DNA of 59,576 bases from Selenomonas sp. AE3005 (GTDB taxonomy: Bacteria > Bacillota > Negativicutes > Selenomonadales > Selenomonadaceae), in NCBI RefSeq assembly GCF_905233635.1, contig NZ_CAJODG010000025.1, positions 1 to 59,576 on the forward strand. Direction: 5' to 3'. A model generated the notes under the pieces. It did no database searches. It was not told the origin of the DNA and saw nothing but the letters and a program-made list of their open reading frames with translations. Every line of letters starts with the position of its first letter. Positions within the stretch are counted from its first letter, which is position 1. Made by a program: the position numbers and the translations under genes. Shown piece after piece: positions 1 through 8,569 of this stretch.

Positions 1-282
1 CTTGGGCAACCTATAATATGTCTATCAGTTAAAGGCAAAGACAAAGACATGACAGTGAGGAAACGGCTCTTAGAGAGGAACCTGTATGGTGCAAGGGTTT
101 TGGGTTAGTTGTTGCTGTTACCACTTTGGAGCTGCTGGCAGGAACGTGGGCTGGGCTCATCAGTATTGGCAGACGGTTACGCTATCGTTACAAGCGCTGA
201 GCGGCCATGGGCATAGTCTGTGGCAATCAGGGTGGAACCACGAGGTTATAACTTCGTCCCTATTCAGGGACGAAGTTTTTTT
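1..282 (+). promoter_or_regulatory. T-box leader of thrS (threonyl-tRNA sensing)
   Basis: The leader carries the conserved T-box core AGGGTGGAACCACG at 229-242, directly before a terminator hairpin and the thrS ribosome site. T-box RNAs bind uncharged tRNA and switch from terminator to antiterminator. The downstream gene is threonyl-tRNA synthetase, and an ACC threonine codon at 120-122 is a reasonable specifier. I placed that codon by eye and did not fold stem I. The 5' end of the leader and its promoter may lie outside the window. Confidence 0.9.
251..282 (+). terminator. T-box-controlled terminator
   Basis: Perfect 11-bp arms at 251-261 and 266-276 enclose a 4-nt loop and are followed by a run of T residues. 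The T-box core lies about 10 nt upstream, as expected when the 5' arm competes with an antiterminator. Confidence 0.9.
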
Positions 283-302
283 AGTTTTAGGAGGGAAATA
301 CA

Positions 303-2222
303 ATGCTGAAGATTACGTTGAAGGACGGTGCGCTGCGCGAGGTTGAGGCAGGCACGAGCATTTTGGATTTTGTGAAGCAGGTCAGCAACAGTCTGGCCAA
401 GAAGGTTTTGGCTGCCAAGGTTGACGGTGAGACGAAAGACCTGACGACTGTTTTGGATAAAGACTGCACGGTAGAATTTTTGACTTTTGAAGAGGCTGAC
501 GGCCGCTGGGCACTGCGTCATACGGCCTCCCATATTCTGGCACAGGCTGTAAAGCGTCTTTATAAGGAAGATAATGTAAAACTGGCTATCGGCCCGGCTA
601 TTGACAATGGTTTCTACTACGATATCGATATGGACCGCCAGCTCGGCGAATCCGACCTTAAGGATATCGAAAAGGAAATGAAGAAAATCGTCAAGGAAAA
701 CCTTAAGCTCGAACGCAAAGAGGTAAGCCGCAGCGAGGCTCTTAAAATGTTTGAGGAAAAGGGCGAAAGCTACAAGGTCGAACTTATCAACGACCTGCCG
801 GAAGATGCGCTGATTACGCTCTATACGCAGGGCGAATTCACGGACCTCTGCGCCGGCCCTCATGTATTATCTACGGGCAAGGTTAAGGCACTCAAGCTGC
901 AGAGTGTCGCTGGTGCTTACTGGCGCGGCAGCGAAAAGAACAAGATGCTGCAGCGCATCTATGGTACGGCTTTCGAAAAGCAGGCTGACCTTGATGAATA
1001 CCTGCACATGCTCGAAGAGGCTGCCAAGCGCGACCACCGCAAATTGGGCAAGGAACTTGACCTGTTCAGCCTGCATGAAGAAGGCCCGGGGTTCCCGTTC
1101 TTCCATCCGAACGGCATGGTTGTCCGCAACGAACTGATTAACTACTGGCGTGAAGTTCATCGCCGCTATGGCTATCAGGAAATCAAGACGCCGATGATTA
1201 TGAACCGCAAGCTCTGGGAAACGTCCGGCCATTGGGATCACTACAAAGAAAACATGTACTTCACGAAGATTGACGATGAAGATTATGCTGTAAAGCCCAT
1301 GAACTGCCCGGGCGGTATGCTGGTGTACAAATCCCATCAGCACAGCTATCGTGACCTGCCACTGCGTTTGGGTGAACTGGGTCTTGTTCACCGCCATGAG
1401 CTTTCCGGTGCACTCCACGGCCTGTTCCGTGTCCGCAACTTTACGCAGGACGATGCGCATCTTTTCATCACGCCGGCTCAGATTGAGGAAGAAATCCAGC
1501 ACACGATTGACCTCTTTGATGAAGTGTACAGCACGTTTGGTCTGAAGTACACGGCAGAACTTTCCACGCGTCCTGAGGACTCCATGGGTTCTGATGAAAT
1601 CTGGGAAAATGCTACGAACGCCCTGCGCAATGCGTTGGAACACCGCGGCCTCAAGTACGTTATCAACGAAGGTGACGGCGCGTTCTACGGTCCGAAGATT
1701 GACTTCCATCTGCGTGATTCCATTGGCCGTACGTGGCAGTGTGGTACGATTCAGCTCGATATGCTGATGCCGGAAAAATTCGACCTGACTTATGTAGGCG
1801 AAGACGGCGAAAAGCATCGTCCGGTTATGCTGCATCGCGTGGTATACGGCTCGATTGAACGTTTCATCGGTATTCTGATTGAAAACTACGCCGGTGCATT
1901 CCCGACGTGGCTGGCTCCGGTACAGGTACGTATCCTGCCGATTACGGACAAGCATGCTGATTATGCTTACGAGCTCAAGAAGAAAATGTTTGACCTCGGC
2001 CTGCGTGTCGAAGTGGACGACCGCAATGAAAAGACGGGCTACAAAATCCGTGAAAGCCAGGTCAAGAAAACGCCGTACACGCTGGTTGTCGGTGACCAGG
2101 AAATGGCTGACGGCACGGCCGCAGTCCGCAAACGCGGCGTGAAGGACAGCGAAACGATGAAGGTTGATGACTTCATTAAGTACGTCCAGGAAAAAATCGC
2201 CAGCAAGAGCGAAGAGTTTTAA
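303..2222 (+). CDS. thrS: Threonyl-tRNA synthetase
   Basis: Class II aminoacyl-tRNA synthetase that charges tRNA-Thr in the cytosol. The 639-residue length is normal for bacterial ThrRS. An N-terminal TGS domain (about residues 1-60) is followed by the editing domain with HTASH, then the catalytic core with KPMNCPGGM (the zinc-binding cysteine), motif 2 around RNFTQDDAHLF and motif 3 around YGSIERFIGIL, and a C-terminal anticodon-binding domain. The ATG follows an AGGAGGG ribosome site at a good distance. Expression is controlled by the T-box leader immediately upstream, which itself supports threonine specificity. A hairpin terminator follows about 60 nt after the stop, so the gene is probably monocistronic. 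Confidence 0.98.
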   Translation: MLKITLKDGALREVEAGTSILDFVKQVSNSLAKKVLAAKVDGETKDLTTVLDKDCTVEFLTFEEADGRWALRHTASHILAQAVKRLYKEDNVKLAIGPAIDNGFYYDIDMDRQLGESDLKDIEKEMKKIVKENLKLERKEVSRSEALKMFEEKGESYKVELINDLPEDALITLYTQGEFTDLCAGPHVLSTGKVKALKLQSVAGAYWRGSEKNKMLQRIYGTAFEKQADLDEYLHMLEEAAKRDHRKLGKELDLFSLHEEGPGFPFFHPNGMVVRNELINYWREVHRRYGYQEIKTPMIMNRKLWETSGHWDHYKENMYFTKIDDEDYAVKPMNCPGGMLVYKSHQHSYRDLPLRLGELGLVHRHELSGALHGLFRVRNFTQDDAHLFITPAQIEEEIQHTIDLFDEVYSTFGLKYTAELSTRPEDSMGSDEIWENATNALRNALEHRGLKYVINEGDGAFYGPKIDFHLRDSIGRTWQCGTIQLDMLMPEKFDLTYVGEDGEKHRPVMLHRVVYGSIERFIGILIENYAGAFPTWLAPVQVRILPITDKHADYAYELKKKMFDLGLRVEVDDRNEKTGYKIRESQVKKTPYTLVVGDQEMADGTAAVRKRGVKDSETMKVDDFIKYVQEKIASKSEEF

Positions 2223-2280
2223 TTTAATATATAAAACTTGGCAAACAAGTGTATGTCGTAGTAAAATATGACGTCAACCA

Positions 2281-2322
2281 AAAAGTGACTATGTGATTAT
2301 ATAAGGCACATGGTCGCTTTTT
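2281..2322 (+). terminator. Terminator after thrS
   Basis: The imperfect inverted repeat AAAAGTGACTATGTG / CACATGGTCGCTTTT has only wobble mismatches and ends in a T run. It separates thrS from the fic gene. Confidence 0.75.
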
Positions 2323-2364
2323 GAGTTTATATAAGGACTTTTGTTATACAAAACTCATAAAACG

Positions 2365-2393
2365 TTGATTATATGAGTTTTTGATGTTATACT
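2365..2393 (+). promoter_or_regulatory. Sigma-A type promoter for fic
   Basis: TTGATT (2365-2370) and TATACT (2388-2393) are separated by 17 bp. The predicted start of transcription near 2400 lies downstream of an in-frame TTG at 2381, which supports the later ATG at 2426 as the translation start. Confidence 0.65.
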
Positions 2394-2425
2394 GGCAGGA
2401 GAAAACGCACATAGGAGGATACCAC

Positions 2426-3571
2426 ATGAATACCCGTGCAGGTAGAACGGTACAAAACCTTAGTGGAGAGATGGCATATTACTCGTTTTATCCGCAAGCA
2501 CTGCCACCACAGCCTGATGTTGAGATTGATAACGAGATGCGGCAGCTCTTGATTGACGCGCACAAAAAACTGGCGCTGCTGGAAGGAATTTCTGATCGTA
2601 TTCCCAACAAGGATTTGTTTATATCTATGTATGTTCGCAAAGAGGCATTGGTTTCATCACAGATAGAAGGAACACAATGTACGCTTGAGGATGTATTGAA
2701 TCCGGAAATTGATGAAAGCGTAAATGCAGACGTTTCTGACGTTGTGAATTATGTTCGTGCAATCAATTTTGCTGTAAAACGCATGGCTGATTTGCCACTG
2801 TGCAATCGGCTGATTAGAGAGACACACGCGGTTTTGATGAATAGTGTAAGGGGCGGTGAAAAAACACCCGGCGAATTTCGTGTATCGCAAAATTGGATTG
2901 GTGGTACAGGAAGTACTTTGCGAAATGCCCGGTATATTCCACCAAATCCGCAGGACATGCGCGAGTGTATGTCTGAGTTAGAACGCTTTATGAATGCTGA
3001 CGATGACATGGATCCATTGATTAAAGCAGCACTGCTGCATTATCAGTTTGAGACGATTCATCCGTTCCTTGATGGAAATGGCCGTGTAGGCAGATTGCTG
3101 ATTACGCTGTATTTAATGGGGCAGGGGGAGATTTCTTCGCCGGTATTGTATCTGTCATGTTACTTGAAAATGAATAGGATTGAGTATTATGATAGAATGA
3201 GTGAAATAAGAAAATCCGGCAATTATGAGCAATGGATAAAATTCTTTTTGCGAGGTGTTTCGGAAACGGCTGCAGATGCTACAGAGACGATAGATCGTCT
3301 TGTTGCGTTGCACCAAAAAAACGTGGATAAACTGGCAGATGTCCCCACACGTTCGCGTCAGAATATCTTGGGGTTACTGGCCTATATTGAGCGTAATCCA
3401 ATTATAGAAACCGTTAAAACGGCTGCTGCGCTGGGCTTGTCCAGAAATGGTACGGCGAATTACATTGCAACGCTGTGCAGCAAAGATATTCTCAGATTTT
3501 CGGCAAAATCTGGTAAGGCGCGTGTATTTGCCTACGAAGATTATTTGGAGATTCTAAGAAAAGATACATAG
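2426..3571 (+). CDS. Fic family protein (probable AMP transferase)
   Basis: Fic enzymes usually transfer AMP from ATP to hydroxyl side chains of target proteins. The active-site motif HPFLDGNGRVGR begins at about residue 212 and matches HxFx(D/E)GNGRxxR. An N-terminal SSQIEG at residues 77-82 fits the (S/T)xxxE(G/N) inhibitory motif of class II Fic proteins, so the enzyme is probably self-inhibited. The C-terminal 70 residues look like a winged helix, as in many stand-alone Fic proteins with an N-terminal Fic_N region. The ATG at 2426 has an AGGAGG site and lies downstream of a good promoter. No antitoxin-like partner gene is adjacent, so it is not an obvious toxin-antitoxin pair. The target is unknown. 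Confidence 0.92.
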   Translation: MNTRAGRTVQNLSGEMAYYSFYPQALPPQPDVEIDNEMRQLLIDAHKKLALLEGISDRIPNKDLFISMYVRKEALVSSQIEGTQCTLEDVLNPEIDESVNADVSDVVNYVRAINFAVKRMADLPLCNRLIRETHAVLMNSVRGGEKTPGEFRVSQNWIGGTGSTLRNARYIPPNPQDMRECMSELERFMNADDDMDPLIKAALLHYQFETIHPFLDGNGRVGRLLITLYLMGQGEISSPVLYLSCYLKMNRIEYYDRMSEIRKSGNYEQWIKFFLRGVSETAADATETIDRLVALHQKNVDKLADVPTRSRQNILGLLAYIERNPIIETVKTAAALGLSRNGTANYIATLCSKDILRFSAKSGKARVFAYEDYLEILRKDT

Positions 3572-3651
3572 TAAAAATGATTATTTTAGCGGGGCAGCCT
3601 GTGGCATGAATAATTGGAGAGGTTTGCCCTGACCTGAACGTACAGGTGCAA

Positions 3652-3710
3652 AAAAGAGCAAAGATACAACGCACATTAAAGCGATGGTATCTTTGCTCTT
3701 TTGTTTTTTT
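3652..3710. terminator. Bidirectional terminator between fic and the speD-like gene
   Basis: Perfect 16-bp arms at 3652-3667 and 3687-3702 are followed on the plus strand by a T run and preceded by an A run that gives a T run on the minus strand. This is the expected arrangement between two convergent genes. Confidence 0.9.
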
Positions 3711-3734
3711 AGTATTGTCAGCAGGAAACTGCTT

Positions 3735-4196
3735 TTACTGGTTGTTATTGCGGCGGGCCAGGATACGGATGACCTTGGCGCCGGTGTTGTGGATTTTCCG
3801 CAGGGGGGCAACCTTGGTTTTGACTTTGGGTTTTAAATCCTTGGCGGTGCCGAAGTCGCCGCGTTTCAGTACGGTAGTTTTTGTCTTGTCCGGCTTGAAG
3901 TAGTTGCGGACGGCCTGACCGAGTTTGTCCGGTTCGGCATTTTCCTGACAGAGGAAGATATCGAGGGAAACGTATTTGAGTTCCGGGTAAACGTGCATGG
4001 TTATATGGCCCTGTCCCAGAACGGCCATGTAGACAGTATGACTGGAGTCCAGCGCCTCCATGGAGAGTCTGATAAGCTGCATTTCAAATTTCTGAATGAG
4101 ATTGACCAGCATATCCTTTATGAGTTCATTATCATTTAATTGGTGATTTTGACAGTTAAATAAATCAGCAGTTAAGTGCCGGGCTAAAATTTTCAT
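3735..4196 (-). CDS. SpeD-like protein lacking the pyruvoyl serine
   Basis: The 153-residue protein aligns over its first 110 residues with prokaryotic class 1B S-adenosylmethionine decarboxylases. It keeps the equivalents of His68 (in HITMHVYPE) and Cys83 (in LDIFLCQE) at exactly those residue numbers. The serine that is cleaved to form the essential pyruvoyl group, Ser63 in the Thermotoga enzyme, is Gly63 here (GGC at 4008-4010), and the processing residue Ser55 is Val. Self-cleavage and decarboxylation should therefore fail. A basic tail of about 35 residues is added at the C-terminus. The ATG at 4196 has a GAAGGAG site; an upstream in-frame extension has none. It is transcribed divergently from ispE, and no spermidine synthase gene is nearby. 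The function is unknown. Confidence 0.75.
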   Translation of the reverse strand: MKILARHLTADLFNCQNHQLNDNELIKDMLVNLIQKFEMQLIRLSMEALDSSHTVYMAVLGQGHITMHVYPELKYVSLDIFLCQENAEPDKLGQAVRNYFKPDKTKTTVLKRGDFGTAKDLKPKVKTKVAPLRKIHNTGAKVIRILARRNNNQ

Positions 4197-4353
4197 TTCT
4201 TCGCTCCTTCGCAAATTGCTAATGACATAACTTATATTATAGTGGATATTTGCAGCCTTCGTCAAATTGAAAATGTCTGTTTTCCTTGCCTTACAGGAAA
4301 AAAATTGATATCCTTATTTATATTGTAATGCTAATAAAGGTGGGGAGCAAGGT

Positions 4354-5223
4354 ATGGTAACGGTAGAGGCAAATGCAAAGATAAATCTGACGCTGGATAT
4401 TTTGGGCAAGCGTCCTGATGGTTATCATGAGGTGGCGATGGTCATGCAGACTGTGGGCCTGCATGATACATTGACACTGGAAAAGCGGGAGCAGGGAATT
4501 TCCCTTAATATCAATGTACCATGGCTGAAAGCAGACGAAAAGAATCTGGCCTGGCGGGCGGCGTCTTTGGTGCAGGAGGAGTTCGGCCTGACGGGCGGCG
4601 TGCATATCGAACTTATCAAGCGCATTCCTGTGGCTGCCGGTCTGGCGGGCGGCAGTGCTGACGCAGCTGCGGTACTTAAGGGCATGAGTGAGCTGTACGG
4701 TCTGAATCTCAGTGACAACAAGCTCTGTGAACTCGGTGCAAAGCTCGGCTCGGATATTCCTTTCTGTCTGCTCGGGGGCACCATGCTGGCCACTGGCCGC
4801 GGCGAGGTGCTGAAACGTCTGCCGGATATGCCGGAAACCTGGGTGGTGCTGGTCAAGCCCCGGATTTCCGTATCCACGGCCTGGGCTTATCAGAATTATG
4901 ATGAGCAGGGGGCAGAGCGGCACCCGGACAACGAGGCTATACAGAAAGAAATCGCCCGTGGCAACCGAAAAGGCGTGGCAAAATTGTTGTGTAATGTTCT
5001 GGAAAGTGTTACTATAAATAAGTATGATGTGATAGAAAGATACAAGCAGATGATGCTTGACAAGGGGGCGATGGCCAGTATGATGTCCGGCAGCGGCCCG
5101 ACAGTTTTTGCCCTGGCTAAGAATCGTGAACAGGCGGAAGAAATCGCCGGCTTTATGCGTCAGGAAAAGAATGCTGATGTTTTTGTCACCCGTACGTTTC
5201 AACTGAACCGCATGAAAGCGTAA
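4354..5223 (+). CDS. ispE: 4-diphosphocytidyl-2-C-methyl-D-erythritol kinase
   Basis: GHMP-family kinase of the non-mevalonate (MEP) isoprenoid pathway; it phosphorylates the 2-hydroxyl of CDP-methylerythritol with ATP. The N-terminus AKINLTLDILGKRPDGYHE, the ATP-binding glycine-rich motif PVAAGLAGGSADAAA at about residue 90, and the C-terminal MMSGSGPTVFAL are diagnostic. The length of 289 residues is standard. The ATG has a GGGGAG site. The gene is followed after 27 nt by a GntR regulator and then glmU; ispE, a regulator and glmU often sit together in Firmicutes, so this is likely one envelope-related operon. Confidence 0.97.
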   Translation: MVTVEANAKINLTLDILGKRPDGYHEVAMVMQTVGLHDTLTLEKREQGISLNINVPWLKADEKNLAWRAASLVQEEFGLTGGVHIELIKRIPVAAGLAGGSADAAAVLKGMSELYGLNLSDNKLCELGAKLGSDIPFCLLGGTMLATGRGEVLKRLPDMPETWVVLVKPRISVSTAWAYQNYDEQGAERHPDNEAIQKEIARGNRKGVAKLLCNVLESVTINKYDVIERYKQMMLDKGAMASMMSGSGPTVFALAKNREQAEEIAGFMRQEKNADVFVTRTFQLNRMKA

Positions 5224-5250
5224 TATTTGGAGCAAGAGAGGGAAACCCAG

Positions 5251-5982
5251 ATGAGCAGTAGATTAGCGCCTATAAAATTAGACAGCTATCAACCTTTACG
5301 GGAAGTGGTCTGTGAGTCGTTACGTAATGCCATTCGTGAGGGCGTTTTAAAGCCCGGCGAGCGTATTATGGAGATTCAGCTGGCCGAGGAGCTGGGCGTC
5401 AGCCGCACGCCGGTACGCGAGGCTATCCGTAAATTGGAATTGGAAGGCTATGTGGTGATGATGCCGCGCCGGGGTACTTATGTGGCCAGTATGTCCATCC
5501 GGGATATCAATGAGATATTCGAGATTCGCACAGCGCTGGAATCCCTGTCCAACGGGCTGGCTGCTGACCATATCACCGATGAGGAGCTGGAGCATTTGCA
5601 GCGCCTGCTCGTGGTTATCGGCGGTTATATCAAAGAGGGCAACATCGAGAAAATCGTGGAAACGGATATCGAGTTCCACGATGTGATGTATCATGCAGCC
5701 CGTAACCAGCGGCTGGTAGGGATTATCTCCAATCTGCGCGACCAGCTTACGCGTTTCCGGACGCTGTCCATGTCTTATCCCGGACGTCTGGAAGAAACGC
5801 TGGAAGAGCATAAGCTCATAGTGGAAGCCATTGCCAATGGTGATAAACGTGCCGCCAGCAGAGCTGCTGAGCGCCACATGGAAAACTCGGAGAAAACCCT
5901 GCTCAAGGCCATGGAGGCCCTGCAGAAACCAGGGGATGAAAATAAAAAAGGCAAAGCCAAAACAAAGAAAGCTAAGGAGTAA
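5251..5982 (+). CDS. GntR family regulator, FadR subfamily (FCD domain)
   Basis: DNA-binding transcription factor of 243 residues. The N-terminal winged helix (about residues 10-75) contains LAEELGVSRTPVREAIRKLE, a typical GntR recognition helix. The C-terminal FCD domain has the usual metal or ligand site residues in DIEFHDVMYH, EEHK and AERHMENS. A highly basic tail rich in lysine follows and is not part of the family fold. I chose ATG 5251, which has a GAGAGGG site, over an upstream TTG. It lies between ispE and glmU with only 6 nt to glmU, so it is co-transcribed with them. The effector is not visible from the sequence. Confidence 0.93.
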   Translation: MSSRLAPIKLDSYQPLREVVCESLRNAIREGVLKPGERIMEIQLAEELGVSRTPVREAIRKLELEGYVVMMPRRGTYVASMSIRDINEIFEIRTALESLSNGLAADHITDEELEHLQRLLVVIGGYIKEGNIEKIVETDIEFHDVMYHAARNQRLVGIISNLRDQLTRFRTLSMSYPGRLEETLEEHKLIVEAIANGDKRAASRAAERHMENSEKTLLKAMEALQKPGDENKKGKAKTKKAKE

Positions 5983-5988
5983 AGAGCA

Positions 5989-7353
5989 ATGTCAGATTTA
6001 GTAACCGTTATCCTTGCTGCCGGCAAGGGAACCCGTATGAAGTCCAAACTGCCGAAGGTCCTGCATAAGGCCGCTGGCAAGTCCATGGTACAGCACGTTA
6101 TTGACGCGGCCAAAGCTGCCGGGGCAAAACGCAACATCGTGGTAACCGGTTTCGGCGGTGATATGGTGCGTGAGGCACTGGGCAATCAGGCTGAATTTGC
6201 TGAGCAGAAGGAGCAGCTGGGTACCGGTCATGCAGTACTGCAGACGGCAGACCTGCTGAAAGATGAACAGGGCACAGTCATGGTACTGTGCGGTGATACG
6301 CCGCTGCTCACGGGCGACCTGCTGAAAAAACTCTATGAATCCCATGTTGAGGCACAGGCCAAGGCCACGGTGTTGACGGCTATTATGCCGGACGCCACGG
6401 GCTATGGCCGTATCATTCGTGCCAATGACGGCAGCGTGCTGAAAATTGTGGAACATAAGGACGCTACGGAAGAAGAACGTCAGGTCCGCGAAGTAAATTC
6501 CGGTATTTACTGCTTTGATGCCCGCGCTCTCTTTGAATCCCTGAGCAAGGTTACCAATGACAACGCCCAGGGCGAGTACTACCTGCCGGACGTACTGGAA
6601 ATTCTCCAGAAACAGGGCGAAAAAATCTGGGCCGTAGCCGCTGATGATTACGAGTCTACGCTGGGCATTAACTCCCGTCAGCAGCTGGCCGGGGCAGAAA
6701 AGATTCTGCGCCGCCGCAAGAACGAAGAGCTGATGGCTGAGGGCGTTACGCTGATGGACCCGGATACCACTTATGTGGACTGCGATGTAAAAATCGGCCG
6801 TGATACGGTAATTTATCCCATGACCTGGATTGAAGGCGATACGGTTATCGGTGAAGAATGCGAAATCGGGCCGTCCGTCCGTTTCCAGAATGTCAAAATG
6901 GGCAATAAGGTAACCGGCCAGTTCGGCTACTATCATGACTGCGTAATTGATGATGGCGTGGCTCTGGGCCAGTTCAATCATATCCGTCCCGACTCCCATT
7001 TGCAGGAGGGCGTCAAGATGGGCAACTTCGTGGAAGTCAAAAATTCCACGGTGGGCAAAGGCTCCAAGCTGCCGCACCTGTCCTACATCGGTGATACGGA
7101 CATGGGTTCCGGCGTCAACATGGGCTGCGGCACGATTACGGTCAACTACGACGGCAAGACCAAGTTCCGCACCAAGATTGGCAATGACGCCTTTGTGGGC
7201 TGCAACTCCAATCTCGTAGCCCCGGTAGAGGTTGAGGACGGCGCTTATATCGGTGCCGGTTCCACTATCACCAAGACCGTACCGCAGGGCACGCTGGCGA
7301 TTGCCAGAGCCCGTCAGACCAATATCACTGGCTGGGCTGACAAGCGCAAATAA
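5989..7353 (+). CDS. glmU: Bifunctional GlmU: GlcNAc-1-P uridyltransferase / GlcN-1-P acetyltransferase
   Basis: Makes UDP-N-acetylglucosamine for peptidoglycan and lipopolysaccharide in two steps. The N-terminal pyrophosphorylase domain starts with LAAGKGTRMKSKLPKVLH, the nucleotide-binding signature. From about residue 250 the protein becomes a left-handed beta-helix of hexapeptide repeats, with the acetyltransferase region around NMGCGTITVNYDGK. The length of 454 residues is normal and both halves are intact. It sits 6 nt behind the GntR gene and about 140 nt before prs, which has its own leader. Confidence 0.98.
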   Translation: MSDLVTVILAAGKGTRMKSKLPKVLHKAAGKSMVQHVIDAAKAAGAKRNIVVTGFGGDMVREALGNQAEFAEQKEQLGTGHAVLQTADLLKDEQGTVMVLCGDTPLLTGDLLKKLYESHVEAQAKATVLTAIMPDATGYGRIIRANDGSVLKIVEHKDATEEERQVREVNSGIYCFDARALFESLSKVTNDNAQGEYYLPDVLEILQKQGEKIWAVAADDYESTLGINSRQQLAGAEKILRRRKNEELMAEGVTLMDPDTTYVDCDVKIGRDTVIYPMTWIEGDTVIGEECEIGPSVRFQNVKMGNKVTGQFGYYHDCVIDDGVALGQFNHIRPDSHLQEGVKMGNFVEVKNSTVGKGSKLPHLSYIGDTDMGSGVNMGCGTITVNYDGKTKFRTKIGNDAFVGCNSNLVAPVEVEDGAYIGAGSTITKTVPQGTLAIARARQTNITGWADKRK

Positions 7354-7491
7354 TTGGGCAAACAATCATAAATAAGGCTTTATGTTAAATCTAAACAGTG
7401 TTATACTGTTGTAGATAGAAAGTGGCTGATGTCACTTCCCCAAGAAGAGTTAACTTAGTAGGAAAAGAAAGATTTGGAGGACTTTTACAAA

Positions 7492-8439
7492 ATGGCTTTA
7501 GACACAGGCAACTTATGCATCCTGACTGGTAACGCTAACCCGCAGCTTGCCAAAGAAATTGCGGACCACATCGGTGTAAACCTTTGCGATGCATACGTCG
7601 GTCATTTCAACAACGGTGAAACCCAGGTTATGATTAGCGAAAGTATTCGCGGCAAGGACATTTTCATCATTCAGCCGACTTCCTATCCGGTTAATGACAA
7701 CCTGATGGAACTTCTGATTATGGCTGATGCATGTAAACGTGCGTCGGCTCACAGCATTACGGCAGTTGTGCCATATTATGCTTATGCACGTCAGGACCGC
7801 AAGACGCGCGGTCGTGAACCGATTTCTGCTAAATTGGTAGCTAACCTTATGACCACGGCCGGTGTAACCCGTGTCGTAACCGTAGACCTCCATGCTGGCC
7901 AGATTCAGGGGTTCTTCGATATCCCTGTGGACCATCTGGCAGCATCTCCGACCATTGCCAACTACTTCCGTTCCCAGAAATTGGACGATGTGGTGGTTGT
8001 ATCGCCTGACCTGGGCGGTGTAACCCGTGCCCGTGTTCTGGCAGACCATCTCCATGCACCTATCGCCATCATCGAAAAGCGCCGTCCGCAGCCGGGCTGC
8101 GCTGAGGTCATGAACCTCATCGGCGATGTAGACGGCAAGACGGCCATCATTATCGACGATATCGTTGATACGGCCGGTTCCCTCTGTGAAGGTGCCAAGG
8201 CTTTGGAAAAACGTGGTGCTAAGCGTGTGTTTGCCTCATGCTCGCATGCTATCTTAAGTGACCCGGCTGTGCAGCGTATCAATGAGTCCTGCATCGAAAA
8301 GCTGGTTATCACCAACACTATTCCGCTGCCGCCGGAGAAACATTCCGAAAAGTTCGTAACGCTGTCCCTGGCCAATGCCATCGGTGACGTTATCATGCGT
8401 ATTCAGAGCCGCCGTTCTGTAAGCCAGCTGTTCCGCTGA
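7492..8439 (+). CDS. prs: Ribose-phosphate pyrophosphokinase (PRPP synthase)
   Basis: Makes PRPP from ribose 5-phosphate and ATP for purine, pyrimidine, histidine and tryptophan synthesis. The sequence contains the class I signatures YARQDRKTRGREPISAK (ATP site) and the PRPP-binding loop DDIVDTAGSLCEGA. The 315-residue length is typical. The ATG at 7492 with GGAGG at 7476-7480 is preferred to an in-frame TTG at 7474 that overlaps that ribosome site. A TATACT -10-like element at 7402-7407 suggests its own promoter, although no good -35 is visible. The glmU-prs order is common in Firmicutes. Confidence 0.97.
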   Translation: MALDTGNLCILTGNANPQLAKEIADHIGVNLCDAYVGHFNNGETQVMISESIRGKDIFIIQPTSYPVNDNLMELLIMADACKRASAHSITAVVPYYAYARQDRKTRGREPISAKLVANLMTTAGVTRVVTVDLHAGQIQGFFDIPVDHLAASPTIANYFRSQKLDDVVVVSPDLGGVTRARVLADHLHAPIAIIEKRRPQPGCAEVMNLIGDVDGKTAIIIDDIVDTAGSLCEGAKALEKRGAKRVFASCSHAILSDPAVQRINESCIEKLVITNTIPLPPEKHSEKFVTLSLANAIGDVIMRIQSRRSVSQLFR

Positions 8440-8468
8440 TTGTAAATTGTAACGAAAAAAATATTTTT

Positions 8469-8497
8469 AAAAGCCTTCCTCTTTGAGGAAGGCTTTT
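8469..8497 (+). terminator. Terminator after prs
   Basis: Perfect 13-bp arms at 8469-8481 and 8485-8497 enclose a 3-nt loop. The T tract is limited to the last four bases of the 3' arm, so termination may be partial. Confidence 0.65.
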
Positions 8498-8569
8498 GGG
8501 TGTTGGTTACAGAAATATAAATAATATTTGTTTATACTAAATATAATGATGCTTTGGGAGGTGTTATTG

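Noticed and set aside
86..346. A short ORF of 86 codons overlapping the T-box leader and the thrS start.
   Set aside because: It lies in structured leader RNA, has no fitting ribosome site and crosses the terminator hairpin.
5998..7365. A 455-codon open frame on the minus strand opposite glmU.
   Set aside because: It is a codon-bias shadow of glmU; the encoded sequence has no domain signature, and the plus strand gene is certain.
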